Assembly (NCBI RefSeq): GCF_020524625.1
Contig: NZ_JAIVLL010000005.1
Coordinates: forward strand, 1-64,000
Reading direction: 5' to 3'
Source of the DNA: Brevundimonas poindexterae
GTDB taxonomy: Bacteria > Pseudomonadota > Alphaproteobacteria > Caulobacterales > Caulobacteraceae
Length of the DNA stretch: 64,000 nucleotides
The notes under the pieces are model-generated. The model did not search any database. It had not been told where the DNA came from and saw only the letters and a program-made list of their open reading frames with translations. How positions within the stretch are numbered: the stretch's first letter is position 1; each line of letters starts with the position of its first letter. A program made the position numbers and the translations under genes. Positions 1 to 8,470 of the stretch are shown here, in pieces.

Positions 1-460
1 CTCCCCGTCTCCGTCGCAGGAGAGGCGCCTCGGGACCCAGGCACTGAAGCGGCGGCGGGGGCCGGTCGAGCGGGACTGCCCGGGGCGAAACCCCGGGGTC
101 CGGGGCGTTTCTGGGCGCTTCGCCCGTCGCGGGCCGAGAGACTGGGACCTGCTGTCGAACCGGGACAGGCGAGGTCGGGACCGCAAGCTTTTCGGCGCCC
201 CGACCCCCGGCTGAAGAGACAGTCCCCCCAGGCGCTCGCGTGAACCGACCGGGGCAGCGCACAGGTCAGGTGCCGAAAAACACACACGCTCCCTAAGGCG
301 AAAGCACGGGAGCACACGGTTCCGGGCCCCCGGCCCATGCGCCGCCCGCCTCTCCATCTCCTCTGCCGTGCGCGGCGAGAGGTGCTTTCGCGCGGCCGCA
401 TGTCGGTATGAGGCCGCAAGGGGCAGCCAAACCGTGCCGTCGCGCGTATCTACAGTCCCG
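1..460. other. GC-rich region with no convincing gene; possible structured RNA
   Basis: No ATG-initiated frame of useful length lies here. Some frames stay open only because the DNA is GC-rich, and their translations are low-complexity Pro/Arg/Gly/Ala. The strand can fold: 62-66 pairs with 248-252, 67-71 with 234-238, and 72-78 (GGGACTG) with 220-226 (CAGTCCC). Inside these lie hairpins at 80-98 (CCCGGGG/CCCCGGG), 114-126 (GGGCG/CGCCC) and 174-208 (GGTCGGG/CCCGACC). Signature sequences of RNase P RNA, tmRNA and SRP RNA were looked for and not seen. It could be an unassigned ncRNA, a leader, or the tail of a gene outside the window. Confidence 0.25.
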
Positions 461-1354
461 ATGATGCCGAGCCCGAGTTATTCCATGTCCCGTCGCGCCA
501 CGCTGGCGAGCCTGCTGGGCGGGCTGGCGGCTGCCTGTTCTCCGCTGGGGCTGCTGAACAGTCTGGGACCGCGCGATTCCGGGGCAAGGCGCGTCGCTCG
601 CGACCTGCCCTATGGCGACGACCCGCGCCAGAAGATGGACCTCTATGCGCCGACCGGGGCCACCCCGGCGTCGCCGGTGCCGACACTGGTCTTCTTCTAT
701 GGCGGCGGCTGGGATTCCGGCTCCCGCGACGTCTACGGCTGGGCGGCGCAGGCGCTGGCGGCGAAGGGCTTTGTGGTGGCCCTGCCGGATTACCGGCTGG
801 TGCCGGAGGTGCATTTCCCGGGCTTTGTCGAGGACGCGGCCCGGGCCACGGCCCGCGCGGCCGAACTGGTCCGGCCCCATGGCGGCGATGCCGGGCGACT
901 GGGCGTTCTGGGCCATTCGGCGGGCGCCCATCTGGCCATGATGATCACGCTGGACAGGCGCTACATGGCCGCGGTGGACCGCCCGGACCTGATCAAGGCG
1001 GCCGCCGGTCTGGCGGGGCCGTATGAGTTCCTGCCCTTCGATGTGAAGGCCTCGGTCAATGCTTTCGGGCGGGCGCCTGACCCGACCCTGACCCAGCCGG
1101 TCACCTTTGCCCGGGCCGATGCGCCGCCGCTGTGGCTGGGCCATGGCACTGACGACACCGTGGTCCATGCCGAGGACACGCGGATACTGTGCGAGCGCAT
1201 GGAGGAGGTGGGCGGCCCCTGCACCGCCCGTTTCTATGAAGGGCTGAACCACGCCGATCTGATCGCGACCTTCTCGCCCCTGTTCCGCAAGAAGGCGCCG
1301 GTGCTGGCCGAGGTGTCTGACTTTTTCCACCGGACCTTGGATCGCCCCGCCTGA
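461..1354 (+). CDS. alpha/beta-hydrolase esterase, predicted lipoprotein
   Basis: Alpha/beta-hydrolase of the carboxylesterase/BD-FAE type, probably hydrolysing ester substrates at the cell envelope. An oxyanion-hole segment FFYGGGW is followed by the nucleophile elbow GHSAGAH, then an Asp in GTDDTVV and a His in GLNHADL, giving a full Ser-Asp-His triad. The N-terminus MSRRATLASLLGGLAAAC is a signal peptide ending in a lipobox-like Cys. ATG codons at 461, 464 and 485 are all possible starts; the one at 485 puts the signal peptide directly at the N-terminus. A frame open further upstream (to 368) is not expected to be translated. The substrate cannot be told from sequence. Confidence 0.8.
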   Translation: MMPSPSYSMSRRATLASLLGGLAAACSPLGLLNSLGPRDSGARRVARDLPYGDDPRQKMDLYAPTGATPASPVPTLVFFYGGGWDSGSRDVYGWAAQALAAKGFVVALPDYRLVPEVHFPGFVEDAARATARAAELVRPHGGDAGRLGVLGHSAGAHLAMMITLDRRYMAAVDRPDLIKAAAGLAGPYEFLPFDVKASVNAFGRAPDPTLTQPVTFARADAPPLWLGHGTDDTVVHAEDTRILCERMEEVGGPCTARFYEGLNHADLIATFSPLFRKKAPVLAEVSDFFHRTLDRPA

Positions 1355-1392
1355 GCGCGCACAGTGCCGCAAAGCTTTGCGGAGGTCCTGAG

Positions 1393-2508
1393 ATGAAACG
1401 CCCCCTTGCCGCTGTGATCGCCCTGACCCTGCTGGTGGGCACCCCGGTCCTCGCGCAGGAGGCGGTGGAGCGCGCCGAGGCCGAGTACCTCGCGACCACG
1501 CCCCTGCCGTTCGATGCCCGCGACGAGGCCCGGGAGTGGCGCCTGTGGTGGGACGAGGCCGACCCGTCCGAACGCCCGGCCATGGAGGCCCAGCGGGTGA
1601 CAGAACTGGAGGTCGCGACCTGGAAGGACCGGCAGCTGGCACGCTATGAGACTGACTTCGACAGTCTGGCGCGCACCTGTCCCGAGGGCGTGACGGATGT
1701 CTGTCGCATCGACGGCGCCGGCGTGATCATCGTGCCCGGCGACGAGGAGGCCGGCATACCGGCGCACCCCCTGTACTGGCAGCAGTTGAGGATGGGGGGC
1801 GAATGGGACATGCCCCGGGCGGCCGTGATCCTCTACACCCCCACGGCCGACGGACGGCTGAAAGCCGCGACCTGGGTCCAGACGGCCATTGTCCATGAGC
1901 CGCCGGTGGTGATCGAGGGACAGGGCGCCCTGTACGTCGCTGTGCCCGGCTATCATGACGGGACCGGGCATGCGAACGCCGACGTGCTGTTCCGCTGGAC
2001 GCCGGAGGCCGACCGGCCCTTCAGCCAGATCGACATCACCTCCTGGAAGGAGGACCTGACGACCCGCCTGCCGACCGGGCTGGAGGTCTGGAAAGGGGTC
2101 GCCTATCGCTGGCCCTATCTGATGGCGGAAACGTCGCTGTGGCAGGCGAACGATGCCAACTGTTGCGCCAGCGGTGGCGAGGCCTGGATCGACTTCCGCA
2201 TTGATGGCGACCGGTTGGCCATCGAGTGGCTGCAGGTCAATGACCGCGTTCTGCAGGCGGCCGAGACGACCCCGGCCGATATCCTGGCCTGGGCCGGCCG
2301 TCGGGTCGGCTGCGACCATTGGGCGGGGGAAGAACCCTATGATGCGGAGCGCGCCGCCATGATCGCGGAAGCGACCGCCCGGCTGAACTGTGAGGGGCTG
2401 GACGCCGATCAGGCGGCCCTGGTCGAAACCTATGCCGGGGATGAGGTGGCGCTGGCCCTGATCGAACGCGTGGCCGGTGCCGCGGCCCGGGAAGCGGGGG
2501 CGCCCTGA
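1393..2508 (+). CDS. secreted protein of unknown function
   Basis: 371 residues. The N-terminus MKRPLAAVIALTLLVGTPVLA is a clear Sec signal peptide with an AxA-like cleavage site, so the protein is exported. The mature part is rich in Trp, Asp and Glu, has an adjacent Cys pair (NCCASGG) and no transmembrane segment or motif that I recognise. A good ribosome-binding site (GGAGG, about 1380) precedes the ATG. It follows the esterase by 38 nt on the same strand and may be cotranscribed with it. No function is proposed. Confidence 0.7.
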   Translation: MKRPLAAVIALTLLVGTPVLAQEAVERAEAEYLATTPLPFDARDEAREWRLWWDEADPSERPAMEAQRVTELEVATWKDRQLARYETDFDSLARTCPEGVTDVCRIDGAGVIIVPGDEEAGIPAHPLYWQQLRMGGEWDMPRAAVILYTPTADGRLKAATWVQTAIVHEPPVVIEGQGALYVAVPGYHDGTGHANADVLFRWTPEADRPFSQIDITSWKEDLTTRLPTGLEVWKGVAYRWPYLMAETSLWQANDANCCASGGEAWIDFRIDGDRLAIEWLQVNDRVLQAAETTPADILAWAGRRVGCDHWAGEEPYDAERAAMIAEATARLNCEGLDADQAALVETYAGDEVALALIERVAGAAAREAGAP

Positions 2509-2548
2509 GGCGTCTCGCCAAGGTCATACTGTTCCGCTAGAGGAGGCC

Positions 2549-3994
2549 ATGACAGAACATATGACTCCCGACGCGGTCCTCGACCGCCTTGAAACCCTGT
2601 ATTCGAAATCGGTCGACACTCTGCGCCAGGCGGTGCGGGACTTCGTCGATCACGGCGCCCGACCGGATCCGGCCGCCCGGGCCGAGGGCCTGTTCGCCTA
2701 TCCCGAGCTTCGCATCCGCTGGCACGGCGACCGCCCGCAGGACCTTCAGCCCCGCGCCTATGCCCGCCTGTCCAAGCAGGGCACCTATACGACCACCGTC
2801 ACCCGGCCCGACCTGTTCCGCAACTATCTGCGGGAACAACTGACCCTGCTCGCCGACGAATATGACGCGACCTTCGAGGTCGGCCTGTCGCGGCAGGAGA
2901 TCCCCTTCCCCTATGTGCTGGACGGGGCCGAGGTGGCCTTGGACCGGTCGATGACGGCCACCCTGGCGCGCTGGTTCCCGACGACAGAGCTGGCCCATAT
3001 CGGCGACGAGATCGCCGACGGCCTGTTCGACACGACCGGGGACTTCCCGTTGTCGCACTTCGACGGGCTCCGGACCGACTTCTCGCTGGCGCGGCTGCGG
3101 CACTACACCGGCACGCCGGTCGATGACGTCCAGTCCTATGTGCTGTTCACCAACTACAACCGCTATGTCGACGAGTTCGTCAGCTGGGCCATCGCCGAGC
3201 TGAAACGCCCCGGCAGCCCCTATCAGACCCTGTCCTGCGCGGGCGGGGTGGTGATCACGCGCGACACGCCCGACCCCGAGGCTGCGATCAGCGACACGGC
3301 CTGGAAGAAGCACCAGATGCCCGCCTATCACCTGACGGCGCCGGGCGCGAAGGGCATCACCCTGGTCAACATCGGCGTCGGCCCCTCGAACGCCAAGACC
3401 ATCACCGACCACCTGGCGGTCACCCGTCCGCACGTCTGGCTGATGATCGGTCACTGCGGCGGCCTGCGCGCCAGCCAGTCGATCGGCGACTATGTGCTGG
3501 CCCACGCCTATCTGCGCGACGACCATGTGCTGGACGCCGTCCTGCCGCCGGACATCCCCATCCCCTCGATCGCCGAGGTGCAGCGCGCCCTCTATGACGC
3601 GACCAAGTCGGTCAGCGGCATGCCCGGCGATCAGGTCAAGCTGCGGCTGCGCACCGGGACGGTGGTGACGACCGACGACCGGAACTGGGAGCTGCGCTAC
3701 ACGCGCTCGGCCCTACGCTTCAACCAGAGCCGGGCGGTCGCCATCGACATGGAGTCCGCCACCATCGCCGCCCAGGGCTATCGCTTCCGCGTGCCCTACG
3801 GGACCCTGCTGTGCGTGTCGGACAAGCCGCTGCACGGCGAGATCAAGCTGCCGGGGCAGGCCAACCGTTTCTATGAAGGGTCGATCTCGGAGCACCTGCA
3901 GATCGGCATCCAGACCGTCGACCTGCTGCGCGAGGAGGGCGAGCGCCTGCATTCGCGCAAGCTGCGCGCCTTCGACGAGCCGCCGTTCCGCTAG
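2549..3994 (+). CDS. amn: AMP nucleosidase
   Basis: Cytosolic enzyme that splits AMP into adenine and ribose 5-phosphate, in purine salvage. The 481 residues match the family length (about 480). The C-terminal half has the nucleoside-phosphorylase-like fold signatures: MIGHCGGLR, then AIDMESATIAAQGYRFRVPY with the base/ribose-contacting Met-Glu, then LLCVSDKPLHGEIKLPGQAN. The ATG at 2549 sits 8 nt after a strong AGGAGG (2541) and was preferred over the longer open frame starting at 2477. The stop codon overlaps the stop of the convergent methyltransferase gene by four bases (CTAG). Confidence 0.95.
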   Translation: MTEHMTPDAVLDRLETLYSKSVDTLRQAVRDFVDHGARPDPAARAEGLFAYPELRIRWHGDRPQDLQPRAYARLSKQGTYTTTVTRPDLFRNYLREQLTLLADEYDATFEVGLSRQEIPFPYVLDGAEVALDRSMTATLARWFPTTELAHIGDEIADGLFDTTGDFPLSHFDGLRTDFSLARLRHYTGTPVDDVQSYVLFTNYNRYVDEFVSWAIAELKRPGSPYQTLSCAGGVVITRDTPDPEAAISDTAWKKHQMPAYHLTAPGAKGITLVNIGVGPSNAKTITDHLAVTRPHVWLMIGHCGGLRASQSIGDYVLAHAYLRDDHVLDAVLPPDIPIPSIAEVQRALYDATKSVSGMPGDQVKLRLRTGTVVTTDDRNWELRYTRSALRFNQSRAVAIDMESATIAAQGYRFRVPYGTLLCVSDKPLHGEIKLPGQANRFYEGSISEHLQIGIQTVDLLREEGERLHSRKLRAFDEPPFR

Positions 3995-4743
3995 GGGGCG
4001 GGCTTGCGCATCAGCTGGAGCGCAAAGCCGGTATAGGGCCGGGCGAAGGTCAGGAAGGACCGGACCCGATCGGCGGTCGCCTCGATGTGCGGGCGCTCGA
4101 TCCGGTCGGGATGGGCGGCGATCCACGCCCGGGCAGCGCGGTCCATGGTCTCGATATAGGTCTGCCAGGTCGCATCGTCGGCCACGTGCACATCGAGCAC
4201 CTCCAGCCCGGCGGCCCCGGCGGCGGCGGTCCAGTCCTCCAGCGGCGTGCAGGCATTGGTCAGGGCCATGACCCGCGCCAGCGGTTCGGGCGGTTCTGCC
4301 GTCCAGAACAGGTCACCCCATACCAGCAGGCCACCGGGGGCCAGATGGTCGGCCAGCCGGCCAAAGGCCGCGTCGGGATGGCGATGGTCCTCGCCCACGG
4401 GATCGGTGGCCCCGATCGACAGGATCAGATCCTGCGGGGGCAGGTCCTCCAGCAGGGTCGGGGACTGCATGCGGCTGAGGGTGACCCGGTCCTCAAGGCC
4501 GGCCGCATTGATGCGTGACTGGGCCAGGGCGGCCACCGCCATGTCGACCTCGACGGCCTCGACCTGCATGTCGAAGTCTCGTGCCAGACAAAGGGCCAGG
4601 GCGGCATTGCCGGCCCCGATCTCGAGCGCCCGACCGCCCGCCTTCGGCTGTGCGGGCGCGAGGAAGGCGCGGAAGGTGTCGAGGGTCAGGGCGTTGCAGA
4701 CCTCGATCGCCTCATAGGCCAGACAGTGGAAATTCATGCGCAT
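3991..4743 (-). CDS. class I SAM-dependent methyltransferase
   Basis: 250 residues with a Rossmann-type SAM-binding region: motif I ALEIGAGNAALALCLA, the acidic end of strand 2 (VEAVEVDMA), then a DLILSIGATDPVGEDH stretch where motif IV is expected and LAPGGLLVWGDLFW after it. The substrate is not evident. The N-terminus MRMNFHCLAYEAIE is read from ATG 4743; an in-frame ATG at 4737 gives the same protein minus two residues. It is divergent from the membrane protein/regulator pair downstream and shares the 4743-4867 intergenic region with it. Its 3' end overlaps amn tail to tail. Confidence 0.8.
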   Translation of the reverse strand: MRMNFHCLAYEAIEVCNALTLDTFRAFLAPAQPKAGGRALEIGAGNAALALCLARDFDMQVEAVEVDMAVAALAQSRINAAGLEDRVTLSRMQSPTLLEDLPPQDLILSIGATDPVGEDHRHPDAAFGRLADHLAPGGLLVWGDLFWTAEPPEPLARVMALTNACTPLEDWTAAAGAAGLEVLDVHVADDATWQTYIETMDRAARAWIAAHPDRIERPHIEATADRVRSFLTFARPYTGFALQLMRKPAP

Positions 4744-4784
4744 GATGCAGCCCTAGCGTGCCGCTCCGCTTCGGTCATAAGAAA

Positions 4785-4805
4785 GCACTTTACATTACAA
4801 AGTGC
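4785..4805. promoter_or_regulatory. palindromic operator candidate
   Basis: A perfect 7+7 bp inverted repeat, GCACTTT-ACATTAC-AAAGTGC, is AT-rich in otherwise GC-rich DNA. It lies 61 bp upstream of the membrane protein start, in the gap shared with the divergent methyltransferase gene. The second gene of the downstream pair encodes a small winged-helix regulator, so autoregulation at this site is the simplest reading. That link is inference. Confidence 0.55.
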
Positions 4806-4866
4806 ATGCGCGATAAGGGGGGCAGACACACCCCACCAGGCGCCAAGGCGCAGGAGCGACAGGGCC

Positions 4867-5490
4867 ATGCCCCAACAGACGACCACCCCCGAAGACGACA
4901 TTGCCTACATCCGCGCCCTGGCCGAGGAGGGGCGCAACACCCCGGTGCTGGGCGGCGGCATCCTGATCACGGCCGGTGCCGTGTTCGGTCTGGCCTCTCT
5001 GGCCCATTACGCGGTCGACAGCGGGCTGCTCGACGTGGAGCCGGTGGCCTACGCCTGGATCTGGATCGGCGCCATGGTGATCTTCTTCCTCAGCCTGATC
5101 GGGCTGAAGTCGAAGCTGCGGGGCAAGCCGGGCGCCCGGTCGGCCGTGAACCGCGCCGTCGGGGCCGGCTGGATGGGCGTGGGGCTGGGCATCTTCGTCC
5201 TGGCCGTGTCGATCGCCATCCTCTCCTTCAAGCTGCAGAGCCCAGTGCCGACCCTGATCTTCCCCTCGCTGATCCTTGCTCTTTACGGCGCGGGATGGGC
5301 GGTATCGGCCACCATGTCGGGTCAGAAGTGGCAGTGGTGGCTGGCCATCGGCGGCTGGGCCGGAGCGCCGGCGATGGCGGCCCTGATCGGAACGCCCCTG
5401 CTGTGGCTGGGCTATGCGGCGGGTCTGGTGCTGCTGGCGCTCGTCCCGGGTCTGATCCTGGTGCGCCAGGAGCCGGCCGAGGTCATCTGA
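4867..5490 (+). CDS. six-helix membrane protein of unknown function
   Basis: 207 residues. After a short cytosolic N-terminus (EDDIAYIRALAEEGRN) there are six hydrophobic segments, roughly at residues 25-46, 56-76, 93-114, 122-143, 152-172 and 175-200. There is no recognisable transporter or enzyme motif. The ATG at 4867 follows an AGGAGCGACAGGG leader, and the longer frame upstream (from 4726) runs through the operator palindrome and was not used. Its stop overlaps the start of the wHTH regulator by one base (TGATG), so the two form an operon. The protein may be the target or sensor partner of that regulator. Confidence 0.75.
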   Translation: MPQQTTTPEDDIAYIRALAEEGRNTPVLGGGILITAGAVFGLASLAHYAVDSGLLDVEPVAYAWIWIGAMVIFFLSLIGLKSKLRGKPGARSAVNRAVGAGWMGVGLGIFVLAVSIAILSFKLQSPVPTLIFPSLILALYGAGWAVSATMSGQKWQWWLAIGGWAGAPAMAALIGTPLLWLGYAAGLVLLALVPGLILVRQEPAEVI

Positions 5491-5792
5491 TGGAAGACGG
5501 CTTCGACATCAATGAGATCGACGACGTCATCCACGGACGGGTTCGGCTGGGCATCATGGCCTATCTGTCCAGCGCGGGCATGGCCGACTTCAGCGACCTC
5601 AAGGCCCGGCTGAAGACCACGGACGGCAATCTTTCGGTCCACCTGCGCAAGCTGGAGGAGGCCGGCTTCGTCGAGATCACCAAACGCTTCGCCGGCCGAA
5701 AGCCCCTGACCGAGGCGCAACTGACCGACGCGGGGCGCAAGGCCTTCATGGCCTATCTGGACACCCTGTCGGCCCTGATCCCGCCCCGCTGA
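5490..5792 (+). CDS. small winged-helix transcriptional regulator
   Basis: 100 residues and almost entirely one winged-helix domain of the PF13601 (HTH_34)/ArsR-MarR-like type. HGRVRLGIMAYLSS is helix 1, FSDLKARL and DGNLSVHLRKLEEAGFV are the helix-turn-helix with the recognition helix, and ITKRFAGRKPLTEAQLTDAG is the wing leading into the last helix. The start ATG overlaps the stop of the membrane protein gene. It probably represses its own operon by binding the palindrome at 4785-4805. No metal-binding Cys cluster of the ArsR type is present, so the inducing signal is unknown. Confidence 0.85.
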   Translation: MEDGFDINEIDDVIHGRVRLGIMAYLSSAGMADFSDLKARLKTTDGNLSVHLRKLEEAGFVEITKRFAGRKPLTEAQLTDAGRKAFMAYLDTLSALIPPR

Positions 5793-5847
5793 GATACGGG
5801 ACGATCTGTCGGGGTGGCGCGGATCGGTCCCTGCGCTAAGAGGGGGC

Positions 5848-6627
5848 ATGACCGACCGGATCAAGCGCTTCGAGGCGATCGATAATTTCCGTGACTTCGG
5901 CAACTATGCCGGGGGGATGGGCCGCCACATCCGGCCGGGCCACCTGTATCGCAGCGCCCATCAGGCGCGGGCGACCGAGGCGGATCTGGAGGCGCTGGGG
6001 GCGCTCGATCTTGGGCTTGTCGTGGATTTGCGCCGGCCGAGCGAACGGCGCGGCCAGCCCAGCCGCCGCCCGGCCGCCTTCGCCGCCCGGGTCATCGAGA
6101 GCGACCACGATGACGGCGGCGAGGCGCCCCACATCACCTTCCTGAAGACCGCCGACCTGACCGAAGAGTCCGGCCGGGCCTTCATGACCGACACCTATCG
6201 CCGCCTGCCGTTCGAGCCGTCCCACCTCGAGCTGTTCAGCCGCTACTTCGAGGCCTTGGCCGACAGCGACCGGCCCGTGCTGATCCATTGCGCGGCGGGC
6301 AAGGACCGGACGGGGCTGCTGGCCGCCCTGACCCACCATCTGCTGGGCGTCGCCGCCGATGACGTGATAGGCGACTATCTGCTGACCAACCAGGCGGTGG
6401 ATCTGGAAGGTCAGGCCGGGTTCGTCGCCGAGCGCCTCAGGGCGATGACAGGCCGGACCGCCTCGCACGGCGCCGTGGTGGCCTTTCTGGGGGTGGAGCC
6501 GGCCTTTCTGGACGCAGCCTTCGCGGCCATTCGCGAGCGCCACGGATCCGTCGACGCCTATCTGGCGCAGGCTCTGGGCGTCGATGCCGACCGGCGCGAC
6601 CGGATCGGCGCGCGCCTGTCTGCATGA
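5848..6627 (+). CDS. tyrosine/serine protein phosphatase (Y_phosphatase3 family)
   Basis: 259 residues with the CX5R phosphatase signature at 147-156 (HCAAGKDRTG; nucleophile Cys148, Arg154). The N-terminal FRDFGNYAGGMG and RPGHLYRSAHQ segments are typical of the bacterial IphP/LMW-unrelated Tyr3 family. It is expected to remove phosphate from phosphotyrosine, or possibly from phosphoinositides, in the cytosol; no signal peptide is seen. The ATG at 5848 is preceded by AAGAGG. The stop overlaps the pabB start (ATGA), so the two genes are translationally coupled, though no functional link is obvious. Confidence 0.88.
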   Translation: MTDRIKRFEAIDNFRDFGNYAGGMGRHIRPGHLYRSAHQARATEADLEALGALDLGLVVDLRRPSERRGQPSRRPAAFAARVIESDHDDGGEAPHITFLKTADLTEESGRAFMTDTYRRLPFEPSHLELFSRYFEALADSDRPVLIHCAAGKDRTGLLAALTHHLLGVAADDVIGDYLLTNQAVDLEGQAGFVAERLRAMTGRTASHGAVVAFLGVEPAFLDAAFAAIRERHGSVDAYLAQALGVDADRRDRIGARLSA

Positions 6628-7919
6628 TCCGCGCCTTCACCGCCCGGGGCGAGCGGCGACTGGCCTGGCGCGATCCGCTCGACCTGATCGACGCCGTGGG
6701 GGCCCGCGAGGGCGCGCTCATCCTGTTCAGCGACGCCGGCGGGCGGGTGTTGATGACGGCAGAGCCGGACGCCACCCGCGAGATCACCGACGACCCGGAT
6801 GCCGTTTCGGCCCTGCTCGGGGATCCGGCCTGGAGTGAGGGGGCCATCCAGCTGCTGTCCTATGACGGGGGCGCCCGCGTCGCGACCGGGGCCCGCCCGA
6901 CCGTATGGCCGGACCTGATGGCCGCGCGCTATCCGGCCTGGCTGGTGTTCGAGCCGGAGACGCAGACGCTGAAGGCCGTGAGCTATGGGACGGCAGAGGC
7001 CGACGTCGATGACGCACTGGACCGGGCCGAGGGCTGGCTGGCCGATGCCGGAAAGGCCTGCAACGTGACCTGTCCGCTGTCCACGGGCTTCGAGGCCGAG
7101 GCTGACGAGGAGACCTATCGCGCGGCTGTGGCGGACGTTGTCGAGCGCATCGGCCAGGGCGAGATCTTTCAGGCCAATATCGCCCGGGGCTGGCGGGGCC
7201 GCCTGCGGGCGGATGCCGATCCGCTTGAGGTGTTCCGCCGACTGGTGACGGCCAGTCCGGCGCCCTATGCCGCCTTCTGGCGGCAGGGAGGCCGGGCGCT
7301 GGTCTCGAACTCTCCCGAACTGTTCCTGACCCTGCGGTCGCGACAGGTCGAGACCCGGCCGATCAAGGGCACCCGGCCCCGGCGTGCGGATCCCGATCAG
7401 GATGCCGGCGAGGTCGCGGACCTGCGATCGTCGGTCAAGGACCGGGCCGAGAACCTGATGATCGTCGACCTGATGCGGAACGATCTGGCGCGGGTGTGCG
7501 AGCCGGCCTCGGTCCGGGTGGGTGCCCTGTTCGCGCTCGAGTCCTATGCCAATGTGCACCATCTGGTCTCGACGGTATCCGGCCGGCTGGCGGAGGGCGC
7601 GACCGCCGGGGATCTGTTGGCGGCGACCTTCCCGCCCGGCTCGATCACGGGCGCGCCCAAGCATCAGGCCATGAAGGTGATCGCCGCCCATGAGCCGCCG
7701 CGCGGGCCGTGGTGCGGGTCGCTGGTCCTGCGCGAGGGGGCCGACAGCCTGACGGCGTCGGTCCTGATCCGCACCCTGGCCCTCACCCTTGAGGAGGGCG
7801 CCTGGCACTGGCGGACGCAGGCAGGAGCGGGGATTGTCGCCGACAGCGATCCGGTTGCAGAGGCGGCGGAGGTGCTGGCCAAGATCTCGGCCATCCGTCA
7901 CGCCCTGACCGGGGCCTAG
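6624..7919 (+). CDS. pabB: aminodeoxychorismate synthase component I
   Basis: Chorismate-using enzyme making 4-amino-4-deoxychorismate for folate synthesis. The C-terminal chorismate-binding domain carries RPIKGTRPR (PIKGT at residues 246-250); the Lys248 in PIKGT distinguishes PabB from anthranilate synthase TrpE, which has PIAGT. Also present are AENLMIVDLMRNDLARVC, the VSTVSGRL segment and FPPGSITGAPK. The length of 431 residues fits a free-standing PabB without a fused PabC or glutaminase domain. The start overlaps the phosphatase stop by 4 nt, and the stop overlaps the convergent TadE-like gene by CTAG. Confidence 0.92.
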   Translation: MIRAFTARGERRLAWRDPLDLIDAVGAREGALILFSDAGGRVLMTAEPDATREITDDPDAVSALLGDPAWSEGAIQLLSYDGGARVATGARPTVWPDLMAARYPAWLVFEPETQTLKAVSYGTAEADVDDALDRAEGWLADAGKACNVTCPLSTGFEAEADEETYRAAVADVVERIGQGEIFQANIARGWRGRLRADADPLEVFRRLVTASPAPYAAFWRQGGRALVSNSPELFLTLRSRQVETRPIKGTRPRRADPDQDAGEVADLRSSVKDRAENLMIVDLMRNDLARVCEPASVRVGALFALESYANVHHLVSTVSGRLAEGATAGDLLAATFPPGSITGAPKHQAMKVIAAHEPPRGPWCGSLVLREGADSLTASVLIRTLALTLEEGAWHWRTQAGAGIVADSDPVAEAAEVLAKISAIRHALTGA

Positions 7920-8470
7920 GGCAGGATCACGACCTTCTCGACCGTGCGCGGCCGCAGATAGAAGGTGTGCGAGAACCGGGTGACGCCCGGCATCATATAG
8001 TCGACCGGGGAGTCATAGTCGTAGGTCGACTCGGACATGACGACGCTTTCGCCAACCTCGATCAAGCCGTTCGGCACGGTGATGGTGCTGCCGACCGCGC
8101 GCGCGGCCATGCCGTGGCCCCGGCTCCAGTCGATGCGCACCGTGGTGCCATTGATGCGGGTCGCGCTGGACACCCGCATGTTGAGCGGCGAGGCCGAGAA
8201 GGGCGCCATGATCAGTTCGCCGATCTCGAAGACGTCATCGATCTCGCCGCCGGTGATGCCTTCGCGCTGGGCGATCAGGTCGGCGACCATGGCGGCCGAG
8301 TGGCTGGCCCGCTTCTGCGCCATATAGCCCTGGCAGAATTCCGCGAGGCCGAAGTAGAAAAAGATCATGACGGGCGCCAGCATGGCGAACTCGACCGCAG
8401 ACACGCCGCGTCGGTCAGACCCCAGCCGCCGCCAGGGGCGCAGGTGCCGCATGATCCCGCCCCCGCTCAT
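7916..8470 (-). CDS. TadE/TadG-like minor pilin
   Basis: 184 residues with the TadE-like pseudopilin N-terminus: a basic stretch, then DRRGVSAVEFAMLAPVMIFF, in which the Glu five residues into the hydrophobic helix is the conserved residue of type IV pilin-like proteins. The rest is a periplasmic/pilus-exposed domain. It probably acts as a minor subunit of the Flp/Tad pilus. It is the last gene of a three-gene minus-strand operon (9408 to 7916) divergent from the pilin genes and overlaps the preceding gene by 4 nt. The start could be ATG 8470 or ATG 8452 (MRHLRPWR). Confidence 0.85.
   Translation of the reverse strand: MSGGGIMRHLRPWRRLGSDRRGVSAVEFAMLAPVMIFFYFGLAEFCQGYMAQKRASHSAAMVADLIAQREGITGGEIDDVFEIGELIMAPFSASPLNMRVSSATRINGTTVRIDWSRGHGMAARAVGSTITVPNGLIEVGESVVMSESTYDYDSPVDYMMPGVTRFSHTFYLRPRTVEKVVILP

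Noticed and set aside
1..300. RNase P RNA, tmRNA, SRP RNA or 6S RNA
   Set aside because: No conserved segments of RNase P, tmRNA (tag codons, terminal CCA) or SRP RNA were found; the resemblance to a 6S RNA is too vague to name.
293..1642. 449-codon minus-strand frame over the esterase gene
   Set aside because: Arg/Gly/Pro-rich shadow. The plus frame has the lipobox, GHSAG and His of an alpha/beta-hydrolase.
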